Shown one piece after another: positions 8,255 through 16,325 of a stretch of DNA of 64,000 bases (the stretch's first letter is position 1; every line of letters starts with the position of its first letter). The DNA is from SZUA-430 sp964638635 (GTDB lineage: Bacteria > Pseudomonadota > Alphaproteobacteria > Micropepsales > Micropepsaceae). The notes under the pieces were generated by a model. That model was not told the origin of the DNA. It did not search any database and saw nothing but the letters and a program-made list of their open reading frames with translations. The stretch spans positions 9,241-73,240 of the forward strand of contig CAZXAQ010000010.1 of NCBI GenBank assembly GCA_964638635.1, in the 5' to 3' direction. A program made the translations under genes and the position numbers.

Positions 8255-9045
8255 GCGGCGCAAACACCCCCGGCGACGGCAAGCGTGAAATCCTGACCCC
8301 GGGCGACACGCTGCAAGACCTGTCGGACGACCCCACCGACCGTGCCGAAGCGCACGCCCGCGCGGCTCGTCGCGCCCTCGAAGAACAAGAGCGCCAACGC
8401 CAGGAAGAAGAAAAGAAGCGCAAAGCCGAAGCCGAACGCGCGCTCGGCTGGCACGGCCGCGTCTGGCGCAGCATCCGCGCCTTCGGCGCACCGATCGGCG
8501 ACTTCTTCACACGGCGCATGCCCCGGACGTCGGCACGCATCGGTGCGGCCATGATGGCCGTCGAACGCGCATTCTTGAACTACGTGTGGCCCGTGATCCT
8601 CGCGGTCGCCACCAAGACGGACCAAGCGGGCACACGCAGACTAACGCTCGCCGGCCGGCTGATGCTCGCAGCGCTCGTGTTCATGCTCGCCTGGCCGTTC
8701 TTCAAAATCTACTACGTGCTCGGCACCACACGTGAGTTCCACAAGGTGCACATCACGTCGAAACAGATCATCAGCCACGACCGCTACTTGGTCTTCGGCG
8801 ACTACGTCGACGCTCACGGCACCAAGGAAAGCATGGCGTTCAACATCACGGACAGCTGGGTCTATTGGAATTGGACTCCGGACCTAACGTTTGCCCAAGT
8901 TCCCTTGGTCGGAAGTTGCGACTTCCACACCTACGGTTGGTACCTGCGCGTCCCGCGCTTCGTGCCCTTTGTCGGCCGCACGCTGTTGGTGGAACCCATC
9001 ATCATCAACGCCAAATGCACGCCTTCTGACGTTCCCAGTCAGTGA
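8251..9045 (+). CDS. Single-pass membrane protein (possible DUF1523-like periplasmic domain)
   Basis: 264 aa, starting inside the ATPase stop codon (ATGA). Residues 1-60 are charged, with a short Glu/Arg/Lys coiled coil (EEQERQRQEEEKKRKAEAER). Amphipathic helices follow, then one clear membrane helix around 130-152 (LMLAALVFMLAWPFFKIYYV). The C-terminal ~110 residues are beta-rich with a motif YGWYLRVPRFVPF that recalls DUF1523 proteins. By the positive-inside rule the coiled coil is cytoplasmic and the beta domain periplasmic (inference). It could recruit the ClpB-like ATPase and the 590-aa protein to the inner membrane. The 3' end overlaps the convergent M23 gene by 7 bases. Confidence 0.8.
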   Translation: MSGANTPGDGKREILTPGDTLQDLSDDPTDRAEAHARAARRALEEQERQRQEEEKKRKAEAERALGWHGRVWRSIRAFGAPIGDFFTRRMPRTSARIGAAMMAVERAFLNYVWPVILAVATKTDQAGTRRLTLAGRLMLAALVFMLAWPFFKIYYVLGTTREFHKVHITSKQIISHDRYLVFGDYVDAHGTKESMAFNITDSWVYWNWTPDLTFAQVPLVGSCDFHTYGWYLRVPRFVPFVGRTLLVEPIIINAKCTPSDVPSQ

Positions 9046-9770
9046 AACCCCGCGGCGGCTTTCACCGCCGCCGGAGCACTTTTCTCGCGCTTCGAATTCG
9101 TCCGCCTGACAGGATGCACTTTCTTGCTCGCACCGGCGGTCATAGAAGCCACGCGCGTTTCCGGGGCTTTGGCAGTGGCAACCATCGTCGGCGCCGGCGG
9201 CAGCTCCTCGACCCGGCCGGCGATCAGCGCACGATGGGGATTGACCACGGGCCCACGCCACCACGGCTGACCGGGGATCACGTGCTGTATCTGGAAGTGC
9301 AGATGCGGCGGCGTCTTCTCGGCGTTGCCGGTCGTGCCGACATAGCCGATGATTTGCCCTTGCTCGACCTTCATCCCCTTCTTCAGGTCGGACGCAAAAC
9401 CGTTCAGGTGGGCGTAGTAGTAGACGAACTTGCCCGTCTCATCGAGCTGATAGAGCGCGATCCCACCCTTGCCCATCAGGTAGCGCCCGACGATGACACC
9501 GGCCGCAGTCGCGCGAACCGCCGTACCTTGAGGCGCGAAAATGTCGATGCCCTTGTGCTTCCGCCCGCCCGATCGCGGCGCGCCAAACGAGTCGCTCAGC
9601 TTGTTGACGCCCACGCCCACGACCGGCACCCAAAGCGGCCGCTGCGCCATCACCGCCGGCCACTCGACCGGCCCATCCTGGTGGGGCGCCCATACGAGCG
9701 AGCCGAGCCCCAGCAGCGACAACACTGCCGCTGTCGTCAGCGCGACCTTGGGCCTGGTGAGGATAGGCAT
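9039..9770 (-). CDS. M23-family metallopeptidase (LytM-type)
   Basis: 243 aa. An N-terminal signal anchor (ALTTAAVLSLLGLGSLVW) places the enzyme in the periplasm. The LytM domain covers about residues 55-170, with the zinc motif HKGIDIF (HxxxD) and the second-site motif HLHFQIQ. Both are complete, so it is a probable active peptidoglycan endopeptidase rather than a degenerate activator. GYVGTTGN is another family signature. The C-terminal ~70 residues are basic and low complexity and end KAAAGFH. It overlaps the membrane gene 8251-9045 tail to tail by 7 bases. Confidence 0.92.
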   Translation of the reverse strand: MPILTRPKVALTTAAVLSLLGLGSLVWAPHQDGPVEWPAVMAQRPLWVPVVGVGVNKLSDSFGAPRSGGRKHKGIDIFAPQGTAVRATAAGVIVGRYLMGKGGIALYQLDETGKFVYYYAHLNGFASDLKKGMKVEQGQIIGYVGTTGNAEKTPPHLHFQIQHVIPGQPWWRGPVVNPHRALIAGRVEELPPAPTMVATAKAPETRVASMTAGASKKVHPVRRTNSKREKSAPAAVKAAAGFH

Positions 9771-10074
9771 GGCCGAAGTTTCCGCCGCACCCGCGCCGCC
9801 GTCAACTCGCGCAAACTACGCAACCGCGAGTTGGACCCCACAACTTCACTTCCGATGCGAGCTTAACGGCGCAACCGCCGCCTGGCGAACCCACGTGAAT
9901 CTTCCTCCATCTCCGACCGTGCGCCCTTGACCACACCCGTCGGCCAAAGCAACGCTAACCCCAAGCAGAGCGCCGTCCGATACGTCATATTCGGAAAGCG
10001 ATTCGTGCGTAAGACGGCCGGGGGGACGTCCTTAGGGTAACTTGCGAGACGACGCGGAGTGGAATCGCTCACCT
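9771..10074. other. Intergenic stretch between M23 gene and sulfotransferase gene
   Basis: About 300 bases separate the two divergent genes and must contain their promoters. No convincing sigma-70 boxes, repeats or terminator hairpin were picked out by eye. The only coding candidate is the short reading frame at 9863-9988. Confidence 0.6.
9863..9988 (-). CDS. Possible small secreted peptide (41 aa)
   Basis: The ATG at 9988 opens a 41-codon frame whose start, MTYRTALCLGLALLWPTGVV, has the shape of a signal peptide or short membrane helix. A basic tail ending RRRLRR follows. There is no clear Shine-Dalgarno and no family is recognised. It lies in the divergent promoter region and could be chance in GC-rich DNA; listed only as a candidate. 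Confidence 0.22.
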   Translation of the reverse strand: MTYRTALCLGLALLWPTGVVKGARSEMEEDSRGFARRRLRR

Positions 10075-11952
10075 ATGGCCAAGAAGCCCGATAGATCGCC
10101 GCCGCCTTATCGTACCGCCGTCCTCGTTCTCGGGATGCAGCGCAGCGGCACATCGGCGCTTGCGCGCATCGTGAACTTTCTGGGCGCCGCTATGCCGCGC
10201 CACCTGGTCCCGGCGAACGAATGGAACCCGCGCGGCTATTGGGAGTCCGCCCCGCTCGTTGCGCTACACGACGAAATGCTCGCCGAACTCGACTCGTCCT
10301 GGGACGACTGGCGCGCGCCGCCCGCGCGCTGGAAAGAAGGCGAGATCGCGAACCGCTTCGCCGGCAAGATCCGCACCGCGATCGACGAAGAATTCGGCAA
10401 CGCGCAGCTCTTCGTTCTCAAAGACCCGCGGATGTGCCGGACTTTGCCTTACTGGATGTCGATCCTCGAAAAGTCCGGCATCCGTTCCGCGCCGCTGCTC
10501 ATCGTGCGCAACCCGCTCGAGGTCGCCGAGTCGCTACGCGAGCGCGACGGCATCCCGTTCGAGAAGGCGATGCTCTTGTGGCTGCGCCACTATCTCGACG
10601 CCGAGTACGAGACGCGCCATCTGCCGCGCAACATCGTGACGCTCGACGCGCTGCTCGAAGACTGGAAGCTTCTGGCCGTCCAATCCGGCGCCCGCATGGG
10701 CGTGCAGTGGCCCCGCCAGCCGAACGACGCGGCCAGCGACGTGCGCGAATTCTTCGACATCGAACTGCACAACCACCGCGCGACGCTTGCCGAACTCGAC
10801 GCGCACACCGAAGTCCCGCATTGGGTCAAGACCGCCTATCGCGCGCTGACGCTGCTCTGCGACGAACCGAAGGCCGCCGAACCAAAGCGCGAACTCGACC
10901 GCATGCGCGCTGCCTTCGCCGAAAGCTCGCGCCTGTTCGGCGTCGTTGCCTTTGCGCAAACCGAGGCGCTGAAGAAAGCGGAGAAGGACGTCGCCGAAGC
11001 GAATGTGAAAGGCGCCAAAGCCGACGCCCTGAAAGCCGACCTCGCCAAAGCGCGCGAAGAGAAGGCGGAGGCGAACAAGCGCATCAAGGCGATGGAAGCC
11101 GACTTGACCGCCGCCCGCGCGCGCGTCGACGAATTCGAGAAGATGGGCGTCGAGATGGAAAAGGCGCTCGGTCAGGTGAAGAGCGAAGCGAAAGAAGCTT
11201 CAACCGCCGCCGACGAGCATCAGCGCCGCTCGGAGATGTCGGTGCAAAAGGTCACGGCATTGATGACCGAAATCGCCGAACTCGAGAAGAAGCGGGTTCA
11301 GGCGCAGGAAACGGTGAAGAAAGCCGTGACCGATGCGAAAGAACTTCAGACACTCGCCAAGCACTTGAGCGAACGCACCGACGCGATTGAAGCTCAGCTG
11401 AAGGCTCAGATCAAGAAGAGCGACAAGGCCCACGCCGAAATGGAAGAGGCACGCTCGCGCGCCGTCACCGCGCTCGCCAACGCTATGGACCTAAGCAAGC
11501 AGCTGGCCGCCGCCAAGGAACAAATCCACGCACACGAGACGCGCGCGATTAAAGCGCAAGCCGAAGCGCGCCAGCATCAGGAAGGCTTGATGGCCGCCCG
11601 CGAACGCATCGCGGAGCTTGAAGCAAACGAACGCGACATCCTTTCGGAATCGGCGGAACTACGTGCCGAACTTGCGGACGCCTGGAACCAAACCGATGCG
11701 GCCCCTCAGACATCAGGCCAAGTCAAGCAAACCGCCGTTGCGCACGGCGGCGACCTGGAATCCCGCGCCCGCCGCGTGGAGGAAGACCTGCGCTTCGAGC
11801 GCATGCACGTCCAGCATTTGGAGCGCCGGCTGACCAGCTGGAGCGGCATCGCAAGCGCCGCGCTGCGCAAGATCACGCGGCTGGGCCGCAAACCGCCCGC
11901 GCCGAAGCGCAAGACCGTCAAGCGGATCGCCGCGCCGGTCGGCGCCCGCTGA
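10075..11952 (+). CDS. Sulfotransferase-family domain fused to a long coiled coil
   Basis: 625 aa. The ATG at 10075 is preferred to a TTG at 10042. Residues about 14-275 form a sulfotransferase-type domain. The PAPS 5'-phosphosulfate loop is LGMQRSGTSAL (19-29), and the 3'-phosphate motif is LLIVRNPLEVAESLRERDG (141-159). DPRMCRTLPYW lies between them. Residues ~285-580 are an almost unbroken heptad-type coiled coil rich in Ala/Glu/Lys, and the end is strongly basic (KPPAPKRKTVKR). No signal peptide, so cytoplasmic. The fold suggests sulfation of a glycan, lipid or protein, but the substrate is unknown. The fusion is unusual: coiled coils of this length normally serve oligomerisation or scaffolding. 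Confidence 0.85.
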   Translation: MAKKPDRSPPPYRTAVLVLGMQRSGTSALARIVNFLGAAMPRHLVPANEWNPRGYWESAPLVALHDEMLAELDSSWDDWRAPPARWKEGEIANRFAGKIRTAIDEEFGNAQLFVLKDPRMCRTLPYWMSILEKSGIRSAPLLIVRNPLEVAESLRERDGIPFEKAMLLWLRHYLDAEYETRHLPRNIVTLDALLEDWKLLAVQSGARMGVQWPRQPNDAASDVREFFDIELHNHRATLAELDAHTEVPHWVKTAYRALTLLCDEPKAAEPKRELDRMRAAFAESSRLFGVVAFAQTEALKKAEKDVAEANVKGAKADALKADLAKAREEKAEANKRIKAMEADLTAARARVDEFEKMGVEMEKALGQVKSEAKEASTAADEHQRRSEMSVQKVTALMTEIAELEKKRVQAQETVKKAVTDAKELQTLAKHLSERTDAIEAQLKAQIKKSDKAHAEMEEARSRAVTALANAMDLSKQLAAAKEQIHAHETRAIKAQAEARQHQEGLMAARERIAELEANERDILSESAELRAELADAWNQTDAAPQTSGQVKQTAVAHGGDLESRARRVEEDLRFERMHVQHLERRLTSWSGIASAALRKITRLGRKPPAPKRKTVKRIAAPVGAR

Positions 11953-12068
11953 CCGTTCATACTGCACTGCACCACACGAAACTGTGTCGGCGACCGAGCG
12001 TCACACCCGTTGCCGCCCGACGTCTTTGACGCGATATCTGACCTTCGGCACTCGCGCATGAGGCTCCC

Positions 12069-13235
12069 ATGACGAAACTCAGCCGCCGCGACTTCGCGCT
12101 GTCCGCGCTCGCTTTCACCGCCGCCTCCGCCCTGCCCTGCACAACCCTGGCTGCCGCGCGGCGCCCCTACACCGGCCCCAACGTCATCCTTATCCGCTTT
12201 GGCGGCGGCGTCCGGCGGCCGGAAACCATCGACCCCCAGCACACTTACGCCCCTTACCTGGCAAAGAAACTACTCGGCGAGGGCACGCTCTACCCGCAGA
12301 TGCGCATCGAGGCGCGCGAGGGGATCGTCACCAGCCACGCGCAAGGCACGCTGAACATCCTGACCGGCCGCTACGAGCGCTACGAGAACATCTCGCGCCG
12401 CTTCGGCCAAGAAGCGTTTGAGGCGAAGGCGCCCACGCTGTTCGAATACCTGCGCGCGACCTACGACGTCCCGGCGCACGAAACGCTGATCGTCAACGGC
12501 GAGAACCGGCCCGACGAAGACATCCTCGTCTACTCGACCGATCCGCATTATGGCATCCGCTACCACTCGTCGGTGATCAGCTTGACGCAGTTCAAGGCGC
12601 ATTTGCTGCGCGACCGGCTGGCCGGCAGCGCGCTTCAAGGCAAAGAGCGAACGGACGCAGAAACGCAGTTGCGCGTTCTCGAATCCTCGGACCTGAACCG
12701 CGAAATCGTTCGCCCTCAGGCGGCGCTCCAAGCCTTCTGGGAGCGCTGGCGGCGCGACTACGGCGACAGCGGCCTCGTCAACGCGCGCGGCGACCGCCTG
12801 CTGACCGCGCTCAGCCTGCGCGCAATGAAGGAACTCAAACCGAAGCTAATGCTGGTGAACTATCAAGACCCCGACTACGTCCACTGGGGCAACGCCTCGC
12901 ACTACACCCGCGCCATCGCGATCATCGACGACGGCATCCGCCAAATCGTCGAAGCCGCGAACGCCGACCCCGCCTATCGCGGCAACACGGTCTTCATTGT
13001 GACGCCCGATTGCGGCCGCGACGACAATCCGCTGATGCGCGTCCCCTACCAGCACCACTTCAACTCGCGCGCCGCGCACGAAGTCTGGGCCTTCGCTTTC
13101 GGCCGCGGAATCGCGCGCGGCGCCGTGGTCGACAAGACCGTCGAGCAGATCGCGATCGCCCGCACCGTGGGCGAGATCATGGGCTTCACCGCAACGTCCG
13201 CCGAAACACCGGCCCTCGCGGAGGTCTTCGCATGA
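12069..13235 (+). CDS. Tat-exported alkaline-phosphatase-fold protein
   Basis: 388 aa. A twin-arginine signal (SRRDFALSALAFTAASALP, cleavage near LAA) directs folded export. The rest resembles the alkaline phosphatase/sulfatase superfamily: an N-terminal NVILIRFGGGVRRPE, TLNILTGRYERYE at the usual nucleophile region, NYQDPDYVHWG and VTPDCGRDDN as metal-ligand-like motifs. The classical CxPxR sulfatase motif is absent, so a formylglycine sulfatase is unlikely. Phosphatase, phosphodiesterase or phosphotransferase are the alternatives. It follows the sulfotransferase by 116 bases and overlaps the next gene through ATGA, so it probably works with that membrane protein. Confidence 0.75.
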   Translation: MTKLSRRDFALSALAFTAASALPCTTLAAARRPYTGPNVILIRFGGGVRRPETIDPQHTYAPYLAKKLLGEGTLYPQMRIEAREGIVTSHAQGTLNILTGRYERYENISRRFGQEAFEAKAPTLFEYLRATYDVPAHETLIVNGENRPDEDILVYSTDPHYGIRYHSSVISLTQFKAHLLRDRLAGSALQGKERTDAETQLRVLESSDLNREIVRPQAALQAFWERWRRDYGDSGLVNARGDRLLTALSLRAMKELKPKLMLVNYQDPDYVHWGNASHYTRAIAIIDDGIRQIVEAANADPAYRGNTVFIVTPDCGRDDNPLMRVPYQHHFNSRAAHEVWAFAFGRGIARGAVVDKTVEQIAIARTVGEIMGFTATSAETPALAEVFA

Positions 13236-14338
13236 GAACGCTCTTGGCCTTCATCTGGCGCTACACGTTGGGCACGCTGTTGACGATGACGCCAATCACG
13301 GCCGTTCTCGTCGTCGGCTGGACGCAACGCGCCACCGCACGCGCCGTCGCCCGCCGCTGGCACAAAAACGCAACCGGCGGCAACTTCGCCGCATTCGCAA
13401 GCGCCGACGAAGAGACCGCGCCGTTGGCGCACTGGCCCCGCTGGATCATGGCCGACAACGCGGGCGAACTCTTCGCCCAAGCGCGCAGCGCCGGCCCCGT
13501 TCGCGGCCTTGCGCTCGCGCTTCGCGCCTTGTTCGGTTCGCTGTGGCTGAACGCGACGCTCGGCCTGCGCGCGCTGATCCCGATCCTGATCGTGGCGCTG
13601 CCGGCAGGATTGCTGTTCCTGTTCTCGTGGTGGGCAGGCTGGGACAACTCGTTCAACAAGGGCTACGAGCAGTCGTGGATCGGCCCGACCGTCGCACTCG
13701 CCGGCATCGCCTACTTCATCCTCGTCATGACGCTGCTGCCGCTCGCCGAAGTGCGTCAGGCCGTGAACAACTCCTGGCGCGCGTTCTTCGACGTTCGCTT
13801 CCTGCGCCGCGCCGCGCGCGAAGCGAAGCTCGGCCTCATCGGCCTGAGCGCCGCCTTTGTCATGGCGGGCTTCGTCGTCGCAGCGTTGAAAGTCGGCCCC
13901 CTCGGGATCGGCAACACTGTCGCAACGCCCGAAGCAGCGCAACGCATCGCCGGCGGCTACGCACTGCTCGTCGCGGCAACGCTGTTTCCGCTCTATGTCG
14001 GCCTCCGCCTTGCAGCAGCCCGTGTGTACGCCCGCGCAACCGCCAAACTTGCGGCCAAAACGGGAACCGACGACTTCGCAAGCCGCGAGCGATCGCTGAT
14101 CGAGCGCTTCTCGCCCTCCGACGTATTGCCACGACAACCCGGCACTTTGACGAAAATCGTCGTGACGTCAGGTTCGCTGCTGACCGGTGCACTCGCCAGC
14201 ATCGTCATGTTTGCCGTTTGGTTTGGCCTCGTCGCGGAAATCTACGTGTCCCAGTTCCTCGTCCACGATTGGATGCATTGGGTCAACCACCCGCTTATCC
14301 AATTGCCATGGAGCGGCAGCATCTTTTGGCCGCCCTGA
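13232..14338 (+). CDS. Multi-pass membrane protein, unknown function
   Basis: 368 aa. The ATG at 13232 sits in the preceding stop (ATGA). About six membrane helices are visible: near residues 8-28 (LGTLLTMTPITAVLVVGW), 112-135, 152-172, 201-222, 238-258 and 305-325. The long polar loop after the first helix contains many Ala/Arg residues and probably faces the cytoplasm. No transporter or enzyme motif was recognised. Translational coupling to the Tat-exported phosphatase-like protein suggests a joint envelope function, for example presenting a lipid-linked substrate (inference). Confidence 0.75.
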   Translation: MRTLLAFIWRYTLGTLLTMTPITAVLVVGWTQRATARAVARRWHKNATGGNFAAFASADEETAPLAHWPRWIMADNAGELFAQARSAGPVRGLALALRALFGSLWLNATLGLRALIPILIVALPAGLLFLFSWWAGWDNSFNKGYEQSWIGPTVALAGIAYFILVMTLLPLAEVRQAVNNSWRAFFDVRFLRRAAREAKLGLIGLSAAFVMAGFVVAALKVGPLGIGNTVATPEAAQRIAGGYALLVAATLFPLYVGLRLAAARVYARATAKLAAKTGTDDFASRERSLIERFSPSDVLPRQPGTLTKIVVTSGSLLTGALASIVMFAVWFGLVAEIYVSQFLVHDWMHWVNHPLIQLPWSGSIFWPP

Positions 14339-14442
14339 GCCATCTCTAAAAACTTAGTAAAATTGTCGGCCGCATCTTCAACCTCCGTTGATGTGATGGC
14401 GTCACAGTGGCGCACTATGTAAGGGCGCAAAGGAGGCCCGCT

Positions 14443-14607
14443 ATGTCAGATATGAGCATCATCACGTTCTACTGGCACGTTCTGGTCAACCAGATCGGCA
14501 AGCTTGGACTGCCGGTGGACAAGTACCTCTTGGCGTACGCCATGATCGCGCTGTTCGTGTACGTCCTCGGCTACGTCTCGAAGACGATCGCGGGCACGGA
14601 GGACTAA
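14443..14607 (+). CDS. Small single-helix membrane protein (54 aa)
   Basis: A near-perfect Shine-Dalgarno, AAAGGAGG at 14429-14436, stands 6 bases before the ATG at 14443, which is strong support for a real small gene. The product has an amphipathic first half and a single membrane helix (YLLAYAMIALFVYVLGYV), then a short polar tail. No family is recognised. Its stop codon shares the tetranucleotide CTAA (14604-14607) with the stop of the convergent M48 gene. The 104 bases upstream could contain its own promoter. Confidence 0.7.
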   Translation: MSDMSIITFYWHVLVNQIGKLGLPVDKYLLAYAMIALFVYVLGYVSKTIAGTED

Positions 14608-15623
14608 GCCGCAGGCGCCGCGTCCTGCCCGCCGGCGACGGCGATAAGCTTGTCGACGCGGCGCTGAACCGATGGATGCGTCGAGAACAAGTCCGCCACC
14701 GTATTGCGCTTGTTCTCGATGCACATTTCCATAATGCCGGATGGCACGGCCGGCATCTCGGACTTGCCTTCGATCTTGCGCAACGCGCTGATCATGGCGT
14801 CCGGGTTCTTCGTGAGCTCCACGGACCCCGCGTCCGCGAGATACTCGCGCGAACGCGACAGCGCGAATCGAATGACCAGCGACAGGAACCACGCGATCGC
14901 GATGATGACGACCGCGATCAAGATCGCGATCGCGCCGCCGCCCTTGCCCTTGTCGCTGCCGCCCGATGAGCTGCCCCCGCTCGTCCGCCAGCGGGTCGAA
15001 CGGATCCCCTGACCGCTGTTGTCGAACAAGCCGCGGAACACCATCTCGCCCACGAACGTGACCACGCCCGCAATGATCACGGCAACGACCATGATCTTCA
15101 CGTCGCCGTTGCGGATGTGCGTGAGCTCATGCCCCAGCACCGCCTCAAGTTCTTGATCGTCGAGCGCGTTCATCAGCCCGCGCGTCACCGCGATCCGATA
15201 CTGCTGCTCGTTCATGCCCGACGCATAGGCGTTCATCACGTCGGTTTCCATGATCTGCAGCTTCGGCATCGGAATGCCGCGCGAGATGCAGAGATTTTCG
15301 AGCAGATTGTAAAGCCGCGGCTCTTCTTCCCGAGTCACGTCTTTCGCACCCGTCGACCGGTCGATCATCCCCTGATGAAAGCGATAGCCGATCATCACCC
15401 AAATGCCGGTCGCCAGCGTCGCCCACGGCACCAGCCACAGAAACTGCGACACCGTCTCGTCGAGGATGAACCCGAGCGGCTCGTCGCCGATCGCGAACCC
15501 GTTGAACGCCAGCGTGAACGCGAACACCAACAGATAGACCAGCAGGAACAGCCCGGCGATCAGGATCGCCGAGCGGTACCGGTTTGTCTGTATGTGCGAG
15601 TAAAGTCCGTACGCTTCGCTCAT
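14604..15623 (-). CDS. M48-family zinc metalloprotease (HtpX-like membrane protease)
   Basis: 339 aa. Two N-terminal membrane helices (LIAGLFLLVYLLVFAFTLAF and LWLVPWATLATGIWVMIGY) are followed by the protease domain. It carries the zinc motif GHELTHIRNGD, and a third ligand is likely in SREYLADAGSVEL. Two more hydrophobic segments flank a Gly/Ser/Lys-rich loop (SGGSSSGGSDKGKGGG), as in HtpX-type enzymes. Family role is proteolysis of damaged membrane proteins. The LemA gene lies 26 bases upstream on the same strand, and LemA-M48 pairing is common in bacteria. Confidence 0.92.
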   Translation of the reverse strand: MSEAYGLYSHIQTNRYRSAILIAGLFLLVYLLVFAFTLAFNGFAIGDEPLGFILDETVSQFLWLVPWATLATGIWVMIGYRFHQGMIDRSTGAKDVTREEEPRLYNLLENLCISRGIPMPKLQIMETDVMNAYASGMNEQQYRIAVTRGLMNALDDQELEAVLGHELTHIRNGDVKIMVVAVIIAGVVTFVGEMVFRGLFDNSGQGIRSTRWRTSGGSSSGGSDKGKGGGAIAILIAVVIIAIAWFLSLVIRFALSRSREYLADAGSVELTKNPDAMISALRKIEGKSEMPAVPSGIMEMCIENKRNTVADLFSTHPSVQRRVDKLIAVAGGQDAAPAA

Positions 15624-15649
15624 CGCGCGGGCGCCTAAGACCCCTTACC

Positions 15650-16219
15650 TCAGAACTTCACCTGCGGCGCAACGTCCAGCGTCTTGCGCTGATCGTCGCC
15701 CACGTCGAAGAACTCGCGCTGGCCGAAGCCGAACGCGCCCGCGAACAACACGGCCGGGAACTGCTGGATGCCCGCGTTGTATTCCGACACCGCATTGTTG
15801 AAGAAGCGCCGCGCTGCCGACAGCTTGTTCTCGACATCGCTCAAATCGCGCTGCAGCTGCTGGAAGTTCGCGCTGGCTTTAAGGTCCGGATAGGCCTCCG
15901 ACAAGGCAAACAACTGCCGAAGCGCGCCGGAGAGCATGTTCTCGGCCTGCGCCTGCGCCGCTGGCCCGTGCGCCGCGACGGCCGCATTGCGCGCCTGAAC
16001 GACCGCGTCCAGCGTCGTCTTCTCGTGCGCCGCGTAACCCTTCACGGTTTCGACCAAGTTCGGGATCAAATCGTGCCGCTGCTTCAGCTGCACGTCGATG
16101 TCGGCGAATGCCTGATTGGTCCGCTGCCGCATAGCGACAAGACCGTTGTAGATCGCAATGACCCAGACCACGAGGAGCGCGATTACGCCCAACACGATCC
16201 ACAAACCGTAGCCTTCCAT
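15650..16219 (-). CDS. lemA: LemA family protein
   Basis: 189 aa. The ATG at 16219 has AGGAGG nearby upstream. A single N-terminal membrane helix (LWIVLGVIALLVVWVIAIYNG) precedes a helical domain with the family signature: RQRTNQAFADIDVQLKQRHD, LIPNLVETVKGYAAHE, and FNNAVSEYNAGIQQFPA. The C-terminal segment matches the usual F(G)...FFD ending. It forms an operon with the M48 protease downstream. The biochemical role of LemA proteins is unsettled; association with M48 proteases suggests an envelope function. Confidence 0.95.
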   Translation of the reverse strand: MEGYGLWIVLGVIALLVVWVIAIYNGLVAMRQRTNQAFADIDVQLKQRHDLIPNLVETVKGYAAHEKTTLDAVVQARNAAVAAHGPAAQAQAENMLSGALRQLFALSEAYPDLKASANFQQLQRDLSDVENKLSAARRFFNNAVSEYNAGIQQFPAVLFAGAFGFGQREFFDVGDDQRKTLDVAPQVKF

Positions 16220-16325
16220 GAACTTAAGCCTCCTGCCGACTCGCGGGGACCCCGACCCTAGCACGGGACCGCCCGGAGCCCCTTCTAGGTGGCCCCGCGC
16301 GCCCTGCCAAGCAAGACCCGGTAAC

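Noticed and set aside
6731..8491. Long open frame on the minus strand (586 codons) opposite the ClpB-like gene
   Set aside because: Antisense frame caused by high GC at third codon positions; the composition is Arg/Ala/Val shadow-like and the plus strand encodes clear AAA+ motifs.
14242..14430. 62-codon minus-strand frame near the small membrane protein
   Set aside because: Overlaps the end of the six-helix protein gene, with no Shine-Dalgarno or recognisable feature.
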